DNA of 62,521 nucleotides from Eubacteriales bacterium (GCA_030540435.1 JAUNWG010000005.1:1-62521), one strand, 5' to 3'. Positions 36,737-49,619 are shown, counted from the first letter of the stretch. Translations and numbers: made by a program. The notes: generated from the sequence alone by a model not told the origin.

Positions 36737-37129
36737 CTATTTGAACAGCCCGCGCAGATCATACAGCAGGCCCTTGTCATACATCTTTTGATACTTTGCC
36801 TGATGATCGCTCTGTACATACACCTGCTGGTGGTACTGCAGATAGCCCCCCGAAAAAAAGGCATAAATGCACACCGCGATGAGCGTAGCCCGCAGCGCCT
36901 GCCTGCCCGACGGCTTCTCCGTGAGCCACAGCCACAGCACATACAGCATATATGCCGCCGCCAGCAGGAACAACAGATACAGCCCATACTGCCCGAGATA
37001 GGACTGGAACAGCGCATCCTTGCAGTACCGGCGCAGCAGCATGTCCAGCCGCGCAAAATGAACGCAGCACAGCATCAGCACCACTGCTATGGAGAAGCAG
37101 CCGTATTTCCAGTATTGCCTGTTTTTCAT
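36737..37129 (-). CDS. Small membrane protein of unknown function
   Basis: A 130-residue protein with three probable membrane helices (CFSIAVVLMLCCVHFA, GLYLLFLLAAAYMLYVLWLWL, TLIAVCIYAFFSGGYL) and a polar C terminus rich in Gln, Tyr and Lys. I recognise no family. The start at 37129 has GAGGAA upstream; an earlier in-frame ATG at 37153 would overlap the acetyltransferase stop. It is the last gene of a three-gene accessory set with the CAT-like and flavodoxin genes. Confidence 0.6.
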   Translation of the reverse strand: MKNRQYWKYGCFSIAVVLMLCCVHFARLDMLLRRYCKDALFQSYLGQYGLYLLFLLAAAYMLYVLWLWLTEKPSGRQALRATLIAVCIYAFFSGGYLQYHQQVYVQSDHQAKYQKMYDKGLLYDLRGLFK

Positions 37130-37140
37130 AATCGTATTCC

Positions 37141-37794
37141 TCAAATCATCCAATTTTCCGGATGTTCCGCAAGCTGCGCAATGTCCTGAAACGCTTTTGC
37201 ACTATGCCAGCCGTCCGCCGCCGCATGATTGATGGACAGCGACACCGGCATATACTTTCTGCCGTCGCGCGCATACCACTTGCCCATGACAAAGACCGGG
37301 AACAGCATCTGCGGCGCCGTGTACGTATCACATCCGTGTCCTGTAAAGCTGAGCCACGGCAGCATGGACAGCGACACAAAGCCGTCTGGCCTGCCGTCCT
37401 TCGCTTTGACTCCCTTCACATCCGCATACTTCGTCATATCTTCCACAGCCTGTGCATAAAACGTGTAAAAATCATCATCCCATTCGGTCCAGATGTCCGA
37501 AAACGTATGGTCGTCGGCATGGAAGATCGTATACGACGGCACACAATACTCCCAATAGCCCGGATTTCCGTCTGCGTCCGTCGCCATCCGCAGCTCCATC
37601 GTGTTATTGACGACGCGCATAATCATCCACAGCACAGTCGGATAAAACCGCAGCTTTTTCTCTTTTACACGGCGGTGTAATGCCGTAATGTCGATATCGT
37701 AATTGAGATTATACCGTGTGCGTACCGTTTCCATATAATAGCGGAAATGCGCCGCACGCGGCCACGTTTCACAGTCCAATGGGTAAAACTGCAT
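37141..37794 (-). CDS. CatA-like chloramphenicol acetyltransferase family protein
   Basis: A 217-residue CAT-family enzyme. It shows the N-terminal FYPLDCETWPRAAHFRYY block, YNLNYDIDIT, FYPTVLWMIMRVVN and the catalytic region SLSINHAAADGWHSAKAF, where the general-base His and structural Asp are kept although the usual HHAVCDG is written NHAAADG. True type A CATs acetylate chloramphenicol; divergent relatives may use other substrates, so resistance should not be assumed. The start at 37794 is the standard family start. It is 59 bases after the flavodoxin gene. Confidence 0.85.
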   Translation of the reverse strand: MQFYPLDCETWPRAAHFRYYMETVRTRYNLNYDIDITALHRRVKEKKLRFYPTVLWMIMRVVNNTMELRMATDADGNPGYWEYCVPSYTIFHADDHTFSDIWTEWDDDFYTFYAQAVEDMTKYADVKGVKAKDGRPDGFVSLSMLPWLSFTGHGCDTYTAPQMLFPVFVMGKWYARDGRKYMPVSLSINHAAADGWHSAKAFQDIAQLAEHPENWMI

Positions 37795-37853
37795 CGCATC
37801 CACCTCCTGCTGACAGTATAGCACAGATATGCCGAAGACGCACGCGCTCTTAT

Positions 37854-38525
37854 TTACATACCGAGATATTTGACATAATCCGGTACGGACATGAGCGGCA
37901 TTTCCATGCGTTGTTTTGTCTGCGCTGTCACTGATCCTGTGGATGCAAGTTCAAAACCTGCCTGTTCGACAGCATCCAGATATTGTGCAACCACCAACCG
38001 GACATCCTCCCGTTTGCTCCTGAGCAGCTTGCCGCAGTTCCGATAGATCTCCAAGACCGGCGCGCAGCATGCAAATGCGGCTTTCATGACCTCAAAATTA
38101 TTGTCTCCCGGAAAGCCGCAATTGGAGATAGCCACAAATTTCTGCGTCTTTGGCTTGCTGTCTGCCAAATCGAAGTCGCCCTGTTTCTGGACGATCTTCG
38201 GGCTTTTGAGCGGCACGAGCCGATCGGCAAAGTTTTTGAGTGCCGCTGTCATATTCCATGTATACACCGGTGTGGCAAAACAGACGACATCGCTGGTGTT
38301 ATATTTTTCAAGCAGCGCTGTCATATCATCCTGCATCACACATTTGCCCGGAGTCCGAAACCAGCAGGCAAAGCAGCCCTTGCAGTGGGCGATATTCTTC
38401 TCGATCAAAAATATCGTCTCTGTCTCCGCACCGGCACGCTGCGCCCCTCGCAGAAATGCTTCGGCAATTACCTGTGTGCTGCTGTTCGCCGCCGCAGGGC
38501 TGCCATTGAATACGGTAAATTTCAT
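37854..38525 (-). CDS. Flavodoxin family / NADPH-dependent FMN reductase-like protein
   Basis: A 223-residue flavoprotein with the FMN phosphate loop FNGSPAAANSSTQ at the N terminus, a cysteine motif CKGCFACWFRTPGKC (four Cys, common in iron-sulfur-lacking flavodoxin-fold reductases) and VCFATPVYTWNMTAALKNFADR near residues 82-105. It probably transfers electrons or reduces small compounds. The ATG has CGAGGAGG upstream and the gene opens the accessory set, with its own promoter. Confidence 0.88.
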   Translation of the reverse strand: MKFTVFNGSPAAANSSTQVIAEAFLRGAQRAGAETETIFLIEKNIAHCKGCFACWFRTPGKCVMQDDMTALLEKYNTSDVVCFATPVYTWNMTAALKNFADRLVPLKSPKIVQKQGDFDLADSKPKTQKFVAISNCGFPGDNNFEVMKAAFACCAPVLEIYRNCGKLLRSKREDVRLVVAQYLDAVEQAGFELASTGSVTAQTKQRMEMPLMSVPDYVKYLGM

Positions 38526-38555
38526 ATATATTCCTCCTCGCTTTATGATGTCCTC

Positions 38556-38584
38556 ATTATAAGCGGAGGTTCTTATGGAAACAA
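38556..38584 (-). promoter_or_regulatory. Promoter of the flavodoxin-CAT-membrane protein set
   Basis: TTGTTT (38584-38579), 17 bases, perfect TATAAT (38561-38556). Confidence 0.65.
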
Positions 38585-38639
38585 CCGACGCTACGTAGAG
38601 TCGTCAGAACTCGTCAGAACAAAGTCCGTTAAGCTCCGT

Positions 38640-38905
38640 CCGGCAGGTATGCCGGACATCCGCCCACTCCCTTGTTCTTCCTCTCCAACCAACAACCGCT
38701 TCGCTGGGTTGTTGGTTGGTCGCGCTCCTTCGGAGCGCAAAGCAAAGGTTTTCTTTTGTCTACTTTTCTCCACAAAAAGAGAGGCCATACCTGTTGGTAC
38801 AGCCTCTCTCAGATTCAGTTATGTCAGCCGACGGGCCCGTTTGCCCGGCGGCTCTGCCTTCGCGCAGGAGCGCAAAGCAAAGGTTTTCTTTTGTCTACTT
38901 TTCTT
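38640..38905. repeat. Cluster of palindromes and a 37 bp direct repeat after rpoC
   Basis: Within 270 bases are CCGGCA/TGCCGG (38640-38655), a perfect 13 bp inverted repeat CCAACCAACAACC/GGTTGTTGGTTGG (38685-38719), GCGCTCC/GGAGCGC (38722-38738), the rpoC terminator, and GCCG(A)CGGGC/GCCCG(G)CGGC (38827-38852). A 37 bp direct repeat starting GAGCGCAAAGCAAAGG occurs at 38733-38769 and 38868-38904. I treat the small reading frames here as non-coding. Confidence 0.7.
38773..38809 (-). terminator. Terminator of rpoB-rpoC
   Basis: AGAGAGGC (38778-38785) pairs with GCCTCTCT (38802-38809), with an inner TACC/GGTA; the minus strand continues TTTTTGTGG. Confidence 0.85.
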
Positions 38906-38929
38906 TTTGAGGAAAAGAAAAGTACGGGG

Positions 38930-41900
38930 TTAGTCGAGGTTGTGGATTTCCTCGTAATGTCCTTCACGGTATTCCTTCAGACCGGAGCCTGCCGGGATCA
39001 GCTTACCAATGATGACATTCTCCTTCAGACCGGTCAGCGGATCGACCTTGCCCTTGATCGCAGCATCAGTCAGGACACGGGTAGTCTCCTGGAAGGATGC
39101 AGCAGACAGGAAGGAGTCGGTTGCCAGTGCTGCCTTGGTGATACCCATGAGTACCGGGGACCAAGTAGCGAGCTTCAGCTCTGTCTCGCCTGCGTCGATG
39201 CGTTCCTGTACAACCTTGTTTGCATCCTCAAGCTCAAGGATGGTCATCATAGCGCCCGGCAGCAGGTCAGTATCGCCTGCGTCCTCTACCTTGATCTTGT
39301 GCATCATCTGACGGACAATAACCTCAATGTGCTTGTCGTTCAGATCTACACCCTGTTCACGGTAAACCTTCTGGACTTCCTTGATCAGGTAGTCCTGTAC
39401 GGCACGCGGATCAAGAATGCGCAGGATATCATGCGGATTGAGGGCGCCCTCGTTGAGCTGATGACCCTGCTCGATTTCCTGACCGTCCTCTACACGGATG
39501 CCGGAGGAAGATGCCAGCTGGTAGCTCTTTGTCTCGCCAGTCTTGCTGTTGACAACATTTACCGTCTTGACGGTGGTACGCTTGCTTTCCTCGATGGTGA
39601 CAACGCCGCCGATCTCTGCCAGCGTTGCAACACGCTTCGGCTTTCTCGCCTCAAACAGCTCTTCAACTCGCGGAAGACCCTGCGTAATATCCGAACCTGC
39701 AATACCGCCGGAGTGGAACGTACGCATGGTCAGCTGCGTGCCCGGCTCGCCGATGGACTGCGCCGCAATAATGCCGACTGCTTCACCCATTGCACACGGT
39801 GCGTTGAATGCCAGGTTAGATCCATAGCAATGTGCGCAGACGCCCTTGCGTGCACGGCACTGCAGTACGGTACGAATCTGTACGCGCTTGATGCCCGCAG
39901 CGACGATGCGATCTGCATCTGCCTGGGAGATCATGTCCTCCTTGCGCTGCAGAATCTCGCCGGTCTCCGGATGCACGATGTCATCCACTGCGTAACGGCC
40001 CACCAGACGCTCGCCAAACGGCTCGACCATCTTGTTGCCTTCCATGATATCCTCAACCCAGATACCGGTGGTTGCGCCGCAGTCATCCTCATGGATGATA
40101 ACATCCTGCGATACATCAACCATTCGACGGGTCAGATAACCGGAGTCCGCGGTACGCAGTGCGGTATCTGCCAAGCCCTTACGTGCGCCTCGAGCGGAGA
40201 TAAAGTACTCCAATACGGACAGGCCCTCACGGAAGTTCGACTTGATTGGGATCTCGATGGTCTTACCTGCTGCGTTTGCCATCAGTCCGCGCATACCTGC
40301 CAGCTGACGGATCTGGTTGATAGAACCACGCGCACCAGACTGTGCCATCATGTGGATCGGGTTAAAACGCTCGTTGTCCATGCGCTCCTGCAGCGCCTTG
40401 GTAACGATCTTCGTCGTGTCCTCCCATTCGCGGACAACCAGACGATAGCGTTCATTATCGGTAATAAAGCCGCGTCTGTACTTTCTGTCGATCGCAGCAA
40501 CCTTCTTTTCGGAAGCGGTGATCAACTCCTGCTTCTGCTCCGGAACCGCGATATCCGAGAAGGATACGGTCAGCGCACCCTTGGTCGAATACTTGTAGCC
40601 CATGGACTTGATGGCGTCCAGAACCTCAGCAGTTACATTAAAGCCATGCATGCTGATGCAGCGGTCAACGATCTTGCCCAGCTGCTTCTTGCCGCAGGTT
40701 TCCATGATCTCCAGCTTGAGCATATCCTGCTTGGTCTTACGCTCAACAAAGCCCAAATCCTGCGGGATCTTCTCGTTGAAGATCAGACGTCCGGCGGTCG
40801 CATCGACCAGACCGGTGACGATCTCGCCGTCGATCTCCTTGCTCATGCGCACCTTGATCGGCGCATGAATGCCGATGACGCCCTCGTCATATGCCATCAG
40901 GGCCTCTTCCTTGTTGCGGAATACCTTGCCTGCGCCCGGCTCGGTGTCGCGGTCAATGGTCAGATAGTACGAACCGAGGACCATATCCTGCGACGGAACG
41001 GTGACCGGCTTGCCGTCCTGCGGCTTCAACAGGTTGTTGGCGGACAGCATCAGCAAGCGCGCCTCTGCCTGCGCCTCAACGGACAGCGGCAGATGGACTG
41101 CCATCTGGTCGCCGTCGAAGTCCGCGTTAAACGCGGTACAAACCAGCGGATGCAGCTTGATCGCACGGCCTTCTACCAGGATCGGCTCGAACGCTTCGAT
41201 ACCCAGACGATGCAGCGTCGGCGCACGGTTCAGCATGACCGGATGTCCCTTGATGACAGTCTCCAGCGCGTCCCAAACCTCCGGCTTGCCGCGCTCGACC
41301 ATCTTCTTTGCGGATTTGATATTGGAAGCGACGCCGGTCTGCACCAGACGCTTCATAATAAACGGCTTAAACAGCTCGATTGCCATTTCCTTCGGCAGGC
41401 CGCACTGATAAATCTTCAGGTCCGGGCCTACGACGATAACCGAACGACCGGAATAGTCAACACGCTTGCCCAGCAGGTTCTGACGGAAACGTCCCTGCTT
41501 GCCCTTCAGCATATCGGACAGCGACTTGAGCGGACGGTTGTTCGGGCCGGTGACCGGACGGCCGCGGCGGCCGTTGTCAATGAGCGCGTCAACTGCCTCC
41601 TGCAGCATACGCTTCTCATTGCGAACGATGATGTCCGGTGCACCCAGCTCCAGCAGGCGCTTCAAACGGTTGTTTCGGTTGATGACGCGGCGGTACAGGT
41701 CATTCAGGTCAGAGGTCGCAAAGCGTCCGCCGTCCAGCTGTACCATCGGTCGAATCTCCGGCGGAATGACCGGAACAACATCCAGAATCATCCACTCCGG
41801 GCGGTTGCCGGACTTGCGGAAGGATTCTACGACCTCCAGCCGCTTGATGATGCGCACGCGCTTCTGACCGGTCGCATTCTGCAGCTCAGCCTTCAGCTCT

Positions 41901-42466
41901 GCACTCAGCTGATCCAGATCCAGCTCCTTCAGCAGCTTCTGGATCGCCTCCGCGCCCATGGAAGCCTCGAAATCGTCCTCGAACTTCTCGCGCATGTCGC
42001 GGTATTCCTTCTCGGTCAGGATCTGTTTTTTGATCAGGCCGGTGCCTTCGCCCGGATCGGTTACGATATATGCGGCAAAGTACAGCACCTTCTCCAACAG
42101 ACGCGGAGACATGTCAAGGATCAGGCCCATGCGGGACGGGATGCCTTTGAAATACCAGATATGGGAAACCGGAGCAGCCAATTCGATATGGCCCATACGC
42201 TCACGGCGTACCTTGGATTTTGTGACCTCAACGCCGCAGCGCTCACAGATCTTGCCCTTATAGCGGACCTTCTTATAACGTCCGCAATGGCATTCCCAGT
42301 CCTTCTGCGGTCCAAAAATACGCTCGCAGAACAGACCATCGCGCTCTGGCTTCAGGGTGCGGTAATTGATGGTTTCCGGCTTCTTGACCTCGCCGTAAGA
42401 CCATTCGCGGATGAGCTCCGGCGAAGCAAGGCCGATCTTGATTGCATTAAACGTATTATATCCCAT
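38930..42466 (-). CDS. rpoC: DNA-directed RNA polymerase subunit beta'
   Basis: A 1178-residue subunit. Zinc finger 1 has CHCGRYK and [12 protein letters not shown] (about residues 60-78); the catalytic magnesium motif [12 protein letters not shown] is near 450; the trigger loop region [11 protein letters not shown] is near 920. It forms the active centre with RpoB. Only two bases separate it from rpoB. Length is normal for clostridia, and no large insertion is visible. Confidence 0.98.
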   Translation of the reverse strand: MGYNTFNAIKIGLASPELIREWSYGEVKKPETINYRTLKPERDGLFCERIFGPQKDWECHCGRYKKVRYKGKICERCGVEVTKSKVRRERMGHIELAAPVSHIWYFKGIPSRMGLILDMSPRLLEKVLYFAAYIVTDPGEGTGLIKKQILTEKEYRDMREKFEDDFEASMGAEAIQKLLKELDLDQLSAELKAELQNATGQKRVRIIKRLEVVESFRKSGNRPEWMILDVVPVIPPEIRPMVQLDGGRFATSDLNDLYRRVINRNNRLKRLLELGAPDIIVRNEKRMLQEAVDALIDNGRRGRPVTGPNNRPLKSLSDMLKGKQGRFRQNLLGKRVDYSGRSVIVVGPDLKIYQCGLPKEMAIELFKPFIMKRLVQTGVASNIKSAKKMVERGKPEVWDALETVIKGHPVMLNRAPTLHRLGIEAFEPILVEGRAIKLHPLVCTAFNADFDGDQMAVHLPLSVEAQAEARLLMLSANNLLKPQDGKPVTVPSQDMVLGSYYLTIDRDTEPGAGKVFRNKEEALMAYDEGVIGIHAPIKVRMSKEIDGEIVTGLVDATAGRLIFNEKIPQDLGFVERKTKQDMLKLEIMETCGKKQLGKIVDRCISMHGFNVTAEVLDAIKSMGYKYSTKGALTVSFSDIAVPEQKQELITASEKKVAAIDRKYRRGFITDNERYRLVVREWEDTTKIVTKALQERMDNERFNPIHMMAQSGARGSINQIRQLAGMRGLMANAAGKTIEIPIKSNFREGLSVLEYFISARGARKGLADTALRTADSGYLTRRMVDVSQDVIIHEDDCGATTGIWVEDIMEGNKMVEPFGERLVGRYAVDDIVHPETGEILQRKEDMISQADADRIVAAGIKRVQIRTVLQCRARKGVCAHCYGSNLAFNAPCAMGEAVGIIAAQSIGEPGTQLTMRTFHSGGIAGSDITQGLPRVEELFEARKPKRVATLAEIGGVVTIEESKRTTVKTVNVVNSKTGETKSYQLASSSGIRVEDGQEIEQGHQLNEGALNPHDILRILDPRAVQDYLIKEVQKVYREQGVDLNDKHIEVIVRQMMHKIKVEDAGDTDLLPGAMMTILELEDANKVVQERIDAGETELKLATWSPVLMGITKAALATDSFLSAASFQETTRVLTDAAIKGKVDPLTGLKENVIIGKLIPAGSGLKEYREGHYEEIHNLD

Positions 42467-42468
42467 GC

Positions 42469-46221
<3,753 letters not shown>

Positions 46222-46335
46222 ATTGTACCCATCACTCCGTTTCTCAAGTATTTGATACGCGTGGCTGCGTAGTGATTATCTTCTTGCTGTTCCTTGCATC
46301 CCGTCTAAAAAGATGCTAGAATGTACTTGAATGAT

Positions 46336-46359
46336 GTTTCCATGTACCTACATGGAAAC
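46336..46359. promoter_or_regulatory. Perfect 24 bp palindrome at the rpoB transcription start
   Basis: Arms GTTTCCATGTA (46336-46346) and TACATGGAAAC (46349-46359) flank CC. The predicted first base of the rpoB transcript is 46359-46360, so the mRNA would begin with an 11 bp hairpin; as DNA it could be an operator. Confidence 0.65.
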
Positions 46360-46365
46360 TATTTT

Positions 46366-46394
46366 ATTATAGTATTTTATTACTATTTTGTCAA
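46366..46394 (-). promoter_or_regulatory. Perfect consensus promoter of rpoB-rpoC
   Basis: TTGACA (46394-46389), exactly 17 bases, TATAAT (46371-46366). Confidence 0.93.
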
Positions 46395-46402
46395 GATGAC
46401 GG

Positions 46403-46458
46403 ATGACAGCAAACCCATGTCGCTTCCTCCATATTTTTGGAGAAAGCGGCTGTTTTTT
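46403..46458 (+). terminator. Hairpin with plus-strand T-run between rpoB and the phosphatase gene
   Basis: ACAGC..GCTGT outside and CGCTT(C)CTCCA/TGGAG(A)AAGCG inside form a stem followed by TTTTTTTA on the plus strand. No plus-strand gene precedes it; the minus-strand phosphatase gene ends just to its right, where it could act as a weaker 3' hairpin. Confidence 0.45.
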
Positions 46459-46461
46459 TAT

Positions 46462-47157
46462 TTAAAATGTTGAATCCGGCGCGCAGCCGATGGTTTTCTG
46501 GTTTTCCTCCGGCTCCTGCCAGAACGGGGAGTGATACCGGCAGTCCTCCGGCAGATGCGACTGGTCGTTATAAAAAACGACCGTATGGCTGCCGTCCGCC
46601 GCAAAGCGCACGCAGCTGACCGAAGCGTTTGCCAGGATTTTTGACTGTAATTTTTCAAACGGCGTATCCAGGCACCCAAGGCTGCACAGCAGCGCATAGC
46701 CATGGGAAACGATGGCGATGGTTTTTCCCGCGTTCTCCCGCACCAGACGCTGTACCTCTGCCGTCACCCGTTCATGCACCTGCCGCGCGCTTTCCCCCTG
46801 CGGCGGGCAGAAATGCGCCGGGTCATTTCGGAAGGCATACATGACTTCCGGGTAATCGCGTGTATTTTCATCGTTGGTGCGCCCTTCCAGCAGGCCGCCG
46901 TCAATCTCCCGCAGCTCCGGGCACAGGACCGGCTGGATGTCCAGATGGGCACAGACGCCCTCCGCTGTCTGCCGCGCCCGCGCCAGCGGGCTGGAATACA
47001 CGGCGTCCAGCGGGATATGTGCAAACCGCTCCCCCAGGCACGCCGCCTGCTTCAAGCCGGTGTCCCCCAGCGGGATGTCTGATGTCCCCTGAAACCGTCC
47101 GCCGATGTTGTTGTCCGTTGTGCCGTGACGGATAAAATAAACTGTTGTTGTTTCCAT
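46462..47157 (-). CDS. Histidine phosphatase family protein
   Basis: A 231-residue phosphoglycerate-mutase-like phosphatase. The catalytic motif FIRHGTTDNN is at residues 8-17, YSSPLARARQTAEG near 55, the acid residue in REIDGGLLEG near 82, and the second catalytic His in AIVSHGYALLCSL near 148. Substrates of such proteins range from phosphoglycerate and alpha-ribazole phosphate to adenosylcobalamin intermediates, and nothing nearby narrows it. GAGG lies five bases before the start. Confidence 0.9.
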   Translation of the reverse strand: METTTVYFIRHGTTDNNIGGRFQGTSDIPLGDTGLKQAACLGERFAHIPLDAVYSSPLARARQTAEGVCAHLDIQPVLCPELREIDGGLLEGRTNDENTRDYPEVMYAFRNDPAHFCPPQGESARQVHERVTAEVQRLVRENAGKTIAIVSHGYALLCSLGCLDTPFEKLQSKILANASVSCVRFAADGSHTVVFYNDQSHLPEDCRYHSPFWQEPEENQKTIGCAPDSTF

Positions 47158-47179
47158 ACTGTCCTCTTTTCCAACACAA

Positions 47180-47217
47180 AGCCCTCTCTGTCTGCTGCGA
47201 CCGGGAGGGCTGTTTTT
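47180..47217. terminator. Hairpin between rfbA and the histidine phosphatase gene
   Basis: AGCCCTC and GAGGGCT form the stem; TTTTTT follows on the plus strand, while on the minus strand only TTTG follows, so for rfbA it may be a partial terminator. Confidence 0.5.
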
Positions 47218-47232
47218 TCAATCAATGTTGTG

Positions 47233-48090
47233 TTACAGGCATTGCAGATACTGTCCATACAGCGTCTGATTCAGCTGCCTGCCCGCCTGATGCACCTGCT
47301 CCTGTGTCACCAGATTCTTCGCAAGGGCAGCCTCCTCCGGGCACGCAATATACCGCCCGGTGCGTTCCTGCACCTCACGCACGCAATTTGCTGCATTCAG
47401 CAGGTTGTCTGCTGTACCAGCATCCAGCCATACAAAGCTGTCACTCAGCGGCAAGACCTTCAGCTTGCCGCGGCGCAGATATTCCAGATTGACATCCGTG
47501 ATCTCCAACTCGCCGCGCGCAGACGGCTTGAGATTTTTTGCAATCTCCAGTACATCCGAATTATAAAAATACAACCCAGGGATAATATAATTTGATTTTG
47601 GAAACCGTGGTTTTTCCTCAATGCTGATGGCATTGCCATTTTCATCGAACTCCACTACGCCAAATGCACGCGGGTCATCCACATAATAGCCAAACACTGT
47701 CGCACCATCGTTATCATCTGCTGCCTGCATATACTGATATTTTTTTGTTTCATCATAAAAAATATTATCACCAAGGATCAGACACACGGACTCGCCCTTG
47801 ATGAAGTCCTCCGCTACCAGAAATGCATCTGCAATACCACGCGGCACCTTTTGTACAGCGTATGAAATATGAACCCCCCACATACTGCCGTCTCCTAGCA
47901 GGCGTTCAAATGTTTCTTCCTCTCCATCCGGAATAATAACCATTACATCAGTAATACCTGCTTGAATTAAGACAGAAAGTGGATAATAGATCAACGGTTT
48001 ATCATAGACCGGCAGCAACGGCTTGCATACCGGCTTTGTCATCGGATATAGCCGGGTTCCCTTGCCTGCTGCCAGAATCAATCCCTTCAT
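47233..48090 (-). CDS. rfbA: Glucose-1-phosphate thymidylyltransferase
   Basis: A 285-residue nucleotidyltransferase with the N-terminal signature GLILAAGKGTRLYPMTKPVC, PVYDKPLIYYPLSVL, ICLILGDNIFYD-type region (VCLILGDNIFYDE) and the sugar-contact segment GVVEFDENGNAISIEEKP. It makes dTDP-glucose, first step to dTDP-rhamnose. RfbB, RfbC and RfbD are not in the window, so this copy is separated from the rest of the pathway. It has a strong promoter and AAGGAG upstream. Confidence 0.95.
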   Translation of the reverse strand: MKGLILAAGKGTRLYPMTKPVCKPLLPVYDKPLIYYPLSVLIQAGITDVMVIIPDGEEETFERLLGDGSMWGVHISYAVQKVPRGIADAFLVAEDFIKGESVCLILGDNIFYDETKKYQYMQAADDNDGATVFGYYVDDPRAFGVVEFDENGNAISIEEKPRFPKSNYIIPGLYFYNSDVLEIAKNLKPSARGELEITDVNLEYLRRGKLKVLPLSDSFVWLDAGTADNLLNAANCVREVQERTGRYIACPEEAALAKNLVTQEQVHQAGRQLNQTLYGQYLQCL

Positions 48091-48170
48091 CTTTTTGCTC
48101 CTTCACATTCCTCTGCCAGCGCCAGTCTATTTCCCCTGACGCTGCTCTGTTGTTTATGCCCGTTTACTAT

Positions 48171-48199
48171 ATTATCCCATCATCCCTATACGCTGTCAA
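48171..48199 (-). promoter_or_regulatory. Promoter of rfbA
   Basis: Perfect TTGACA (48199-48194), 17 bases, GATAAT (48176-48171). Confidence 0.78.
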
Positions 48200-48231
48200 G
48201 GAAATATCAGACAAATATCATCAAATCTGTT

Positions 48232-49176
48232 CTAAATCAGCTGAAAAACGCGCAGAAGGAATATCCATCCGGTCAACGTAATCGCCGACACCAGCGTGGT
48301 CAGAACAACGATACTGGAGGCGAGCGCACTGTCATTGTTCATATTTTTTGCCATGATATAAGAGGTCACCGTCGTCGGGGAACCAAGCATGACGAGGATG
48401 GCTACCATCTCCGCGCCGGAGAAGCCGCAACGCACCGCCAACGGCAGGAATGCTGCCGGCAGCGCCACCAGCTTGATTGCCGAGGCCGCGATCGTTGGAC
48501 GGAGCTTCGCCAGCGCCTTTGCCCCTTCAAAGCCTGCGCCGACAACCAGCAGTGCCAGCGGCGTTGCCATGGAAGCCACGCTGTCGACGACCTTGAGTGG
48601 GATCGTCGGGATCTCAATGCGCAGCATGGAAAACGGCAGCCCCGCAAGGATGCCCAAAATAATCGGGTTTTTCAATACATTGATACACGCCCGTTTGACC
48701 GCACCGTTCCCCTGCGCGCCGCCGTCCGCCGAAAACGTCAGGATAACGACAGAAAAGATATTGAACAGCGGGACCGCGGAGACGATCATCAGTGGCGCAA
48801 GCCCTGCGCTGCCATAGATATTCTCGACAAAGGCGATGCCAAGCACCGCCGCGCTGCTGCGCACAGCACCCTGTGCAAACGCACCGACCATGCGCTTATC
48901 CCGCATGAGCCGCGCGGTCAAAAACCACACGCCGAGGAACATCACGCAGGTGACGCCTGCGCAATAGCCCACAAAAGCCGGATCGAAGTCCGCATATAAA
49001 TTCGTCTGCGCAATGTCACGGAACAGCAGCACCGGCAGCGCAACCTTGAACACATACCGGTCTGCGACCGAACAAAACTGTTCGGTGAACATGCCGATCT
49101 GTTTGAGGATATAGCCCAGCACCATGACCAGAAAAACCGGCGCTGTGGCATTCAAACTGAAAAGAAAGCTATCCAT
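48232..49176 (-). CDS. AEC family transporter
   Basis: A 314-residue membrane protein with about ten helices in two five-helix halves; typical stretches are FLVMVLGYILKQIGMFTEQF, NPIILGILAGLPFSMLRIEIP and the C-terminal ILVMLGSPTTVTSYIMAKNM. Family members (auxin efflux carrier type, e.g. malate or malonate carriers) move organic anions. The start at 49176 has GGAGGGG upstream. It is separate from rfbA. Substrate unknown. Confidence 0.9.
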   Translation of the reverse strand: MDSFLFSLNATAPVFLVMVLGYILKQIGMFTEQFCSVADRYVFKVALPVLLFRDIAQTNLYADFDPAFVGYCAGVTCVMFLGVWFLTARLMRDKRMVGAFAQGAVRSSAAVLGIAFVENIYGSAGLAPLMIVSAVPLFNIFSVVILTFSADGGAQGNGAVKRACINVLKNPIILGILAGLPFSMLRIEIPTIPLKVVDSVASMATPLALLVVGAGFEGAKALAKLRPTIAASAIKLVALPAAFLPLAVRCGFSGAEMVAILVMLGSPTTVTSYIMAKNMNNDSALASSIVVLTTLVSAITLTGWIFLLRVFQLI

Positions 49177-49448
49177 TCGCTCCCCTCCTGGGATATATTT
49201 GTAATCTATCAAAAACCTGCCCGTCCAGTATAGCACATTTTTCCCGCGGGAAGAAGAAAGTCTGTCTGCCCTGCGCTGATTTTTTCATGCAGCTGCCTTT
49301 GACCCGCTCATATTTCAGTCAAAAAAGTTCTTTTTTTCGCATATTTTGGGAAATTCAACGAGCTTTCAATCTTTTTGCACAAAAAAAATGGTTCTATTTT
49401 GGAAATATTGCCACTACTCTTTTCATGATCTGTGTGTTATATTAATGA
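49177..49448. other. AT-rich non-coding interval upstream of the AEC gene
   Basis: No credible frame is seen. It contains poly-A/T tracts (49323-49340, 49379-49389), a TATACT box near 49227 on the minus strand that may serve the AEC gene, and a TATATT box (49438-49443) at the head of the small RNA candidate; neither has a good -35 partner. Confidence 0.4.
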
Positions 49449-49567
49449 CTGTACTTTTTGTACAGATGTTGCGAGGCCCGTCTCATTACAGGAGACGTGA
49501 ATAATAATTGCCATACAGAGAAGAGAGGGAAACGAGACGGTTGGGTGAACCGTCTCGTTTCTTTTTT
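49449..49567 (+). ncRNA. Candidate structured small RNA of unknown class
   Basis: About 120 bases with three hairpins: CTGTAC/GTACAG (49449-49465), CGTCTC/GAGACG (49479-49497), and a perfect terminator AACGAGACGGTT/AACCGTCTCGTT (49531-49559) followed by TCTTTTTT. The second hairpin's CCGTCTC could also pair with GAGACGG of the terminator, so two mutually exclusive folds exist. No plus-strand gene follows, so it is not a leader of a visible gene. Confidence 0.45.
49531..49567 (+). terminator. Terminator of the small RNA candidate
   Basis: Twelve-base-pair perfect stem, GGGTG loop, then TCTTTTTT. Confidence 0.88.
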
Positions 49568-49579
49568 CCATATGTTTCA

Positions 49580-49612
49580 TCAAAAGAAGCTGCCCATTCC
49601 GAGCAGCTTCTT
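49580..49612 (-). terminator. Terminator of the YARHG-amidase-membrane protein operon
   Basis: GAAGCTGC and GCAGCTTC pair; the minus strand continues TTTTGATG and the plus strand TTTCC, so it may act in both directions. Confidence 0.75.
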
Positions 49613-49619
49613 TCCTTTG

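Noticed and set aside
38591..38788. 65-codon minus-strand frame after rpoC
   Set aside because: It lies entirely in the palindrome cluster and overlaps the rpoC terminator; similar phrases come from repeat DNA, so I treat it as non-coding.
49531..49567. T-box-like antiterminator reading of the small RNA hairpin
   Set aside because: The GGTTGGGTGAACC loop only loosely resembles the T-box core GGGTGG-ACC, no specifier stem is evident, and no synthetase or amino acid gene follows.
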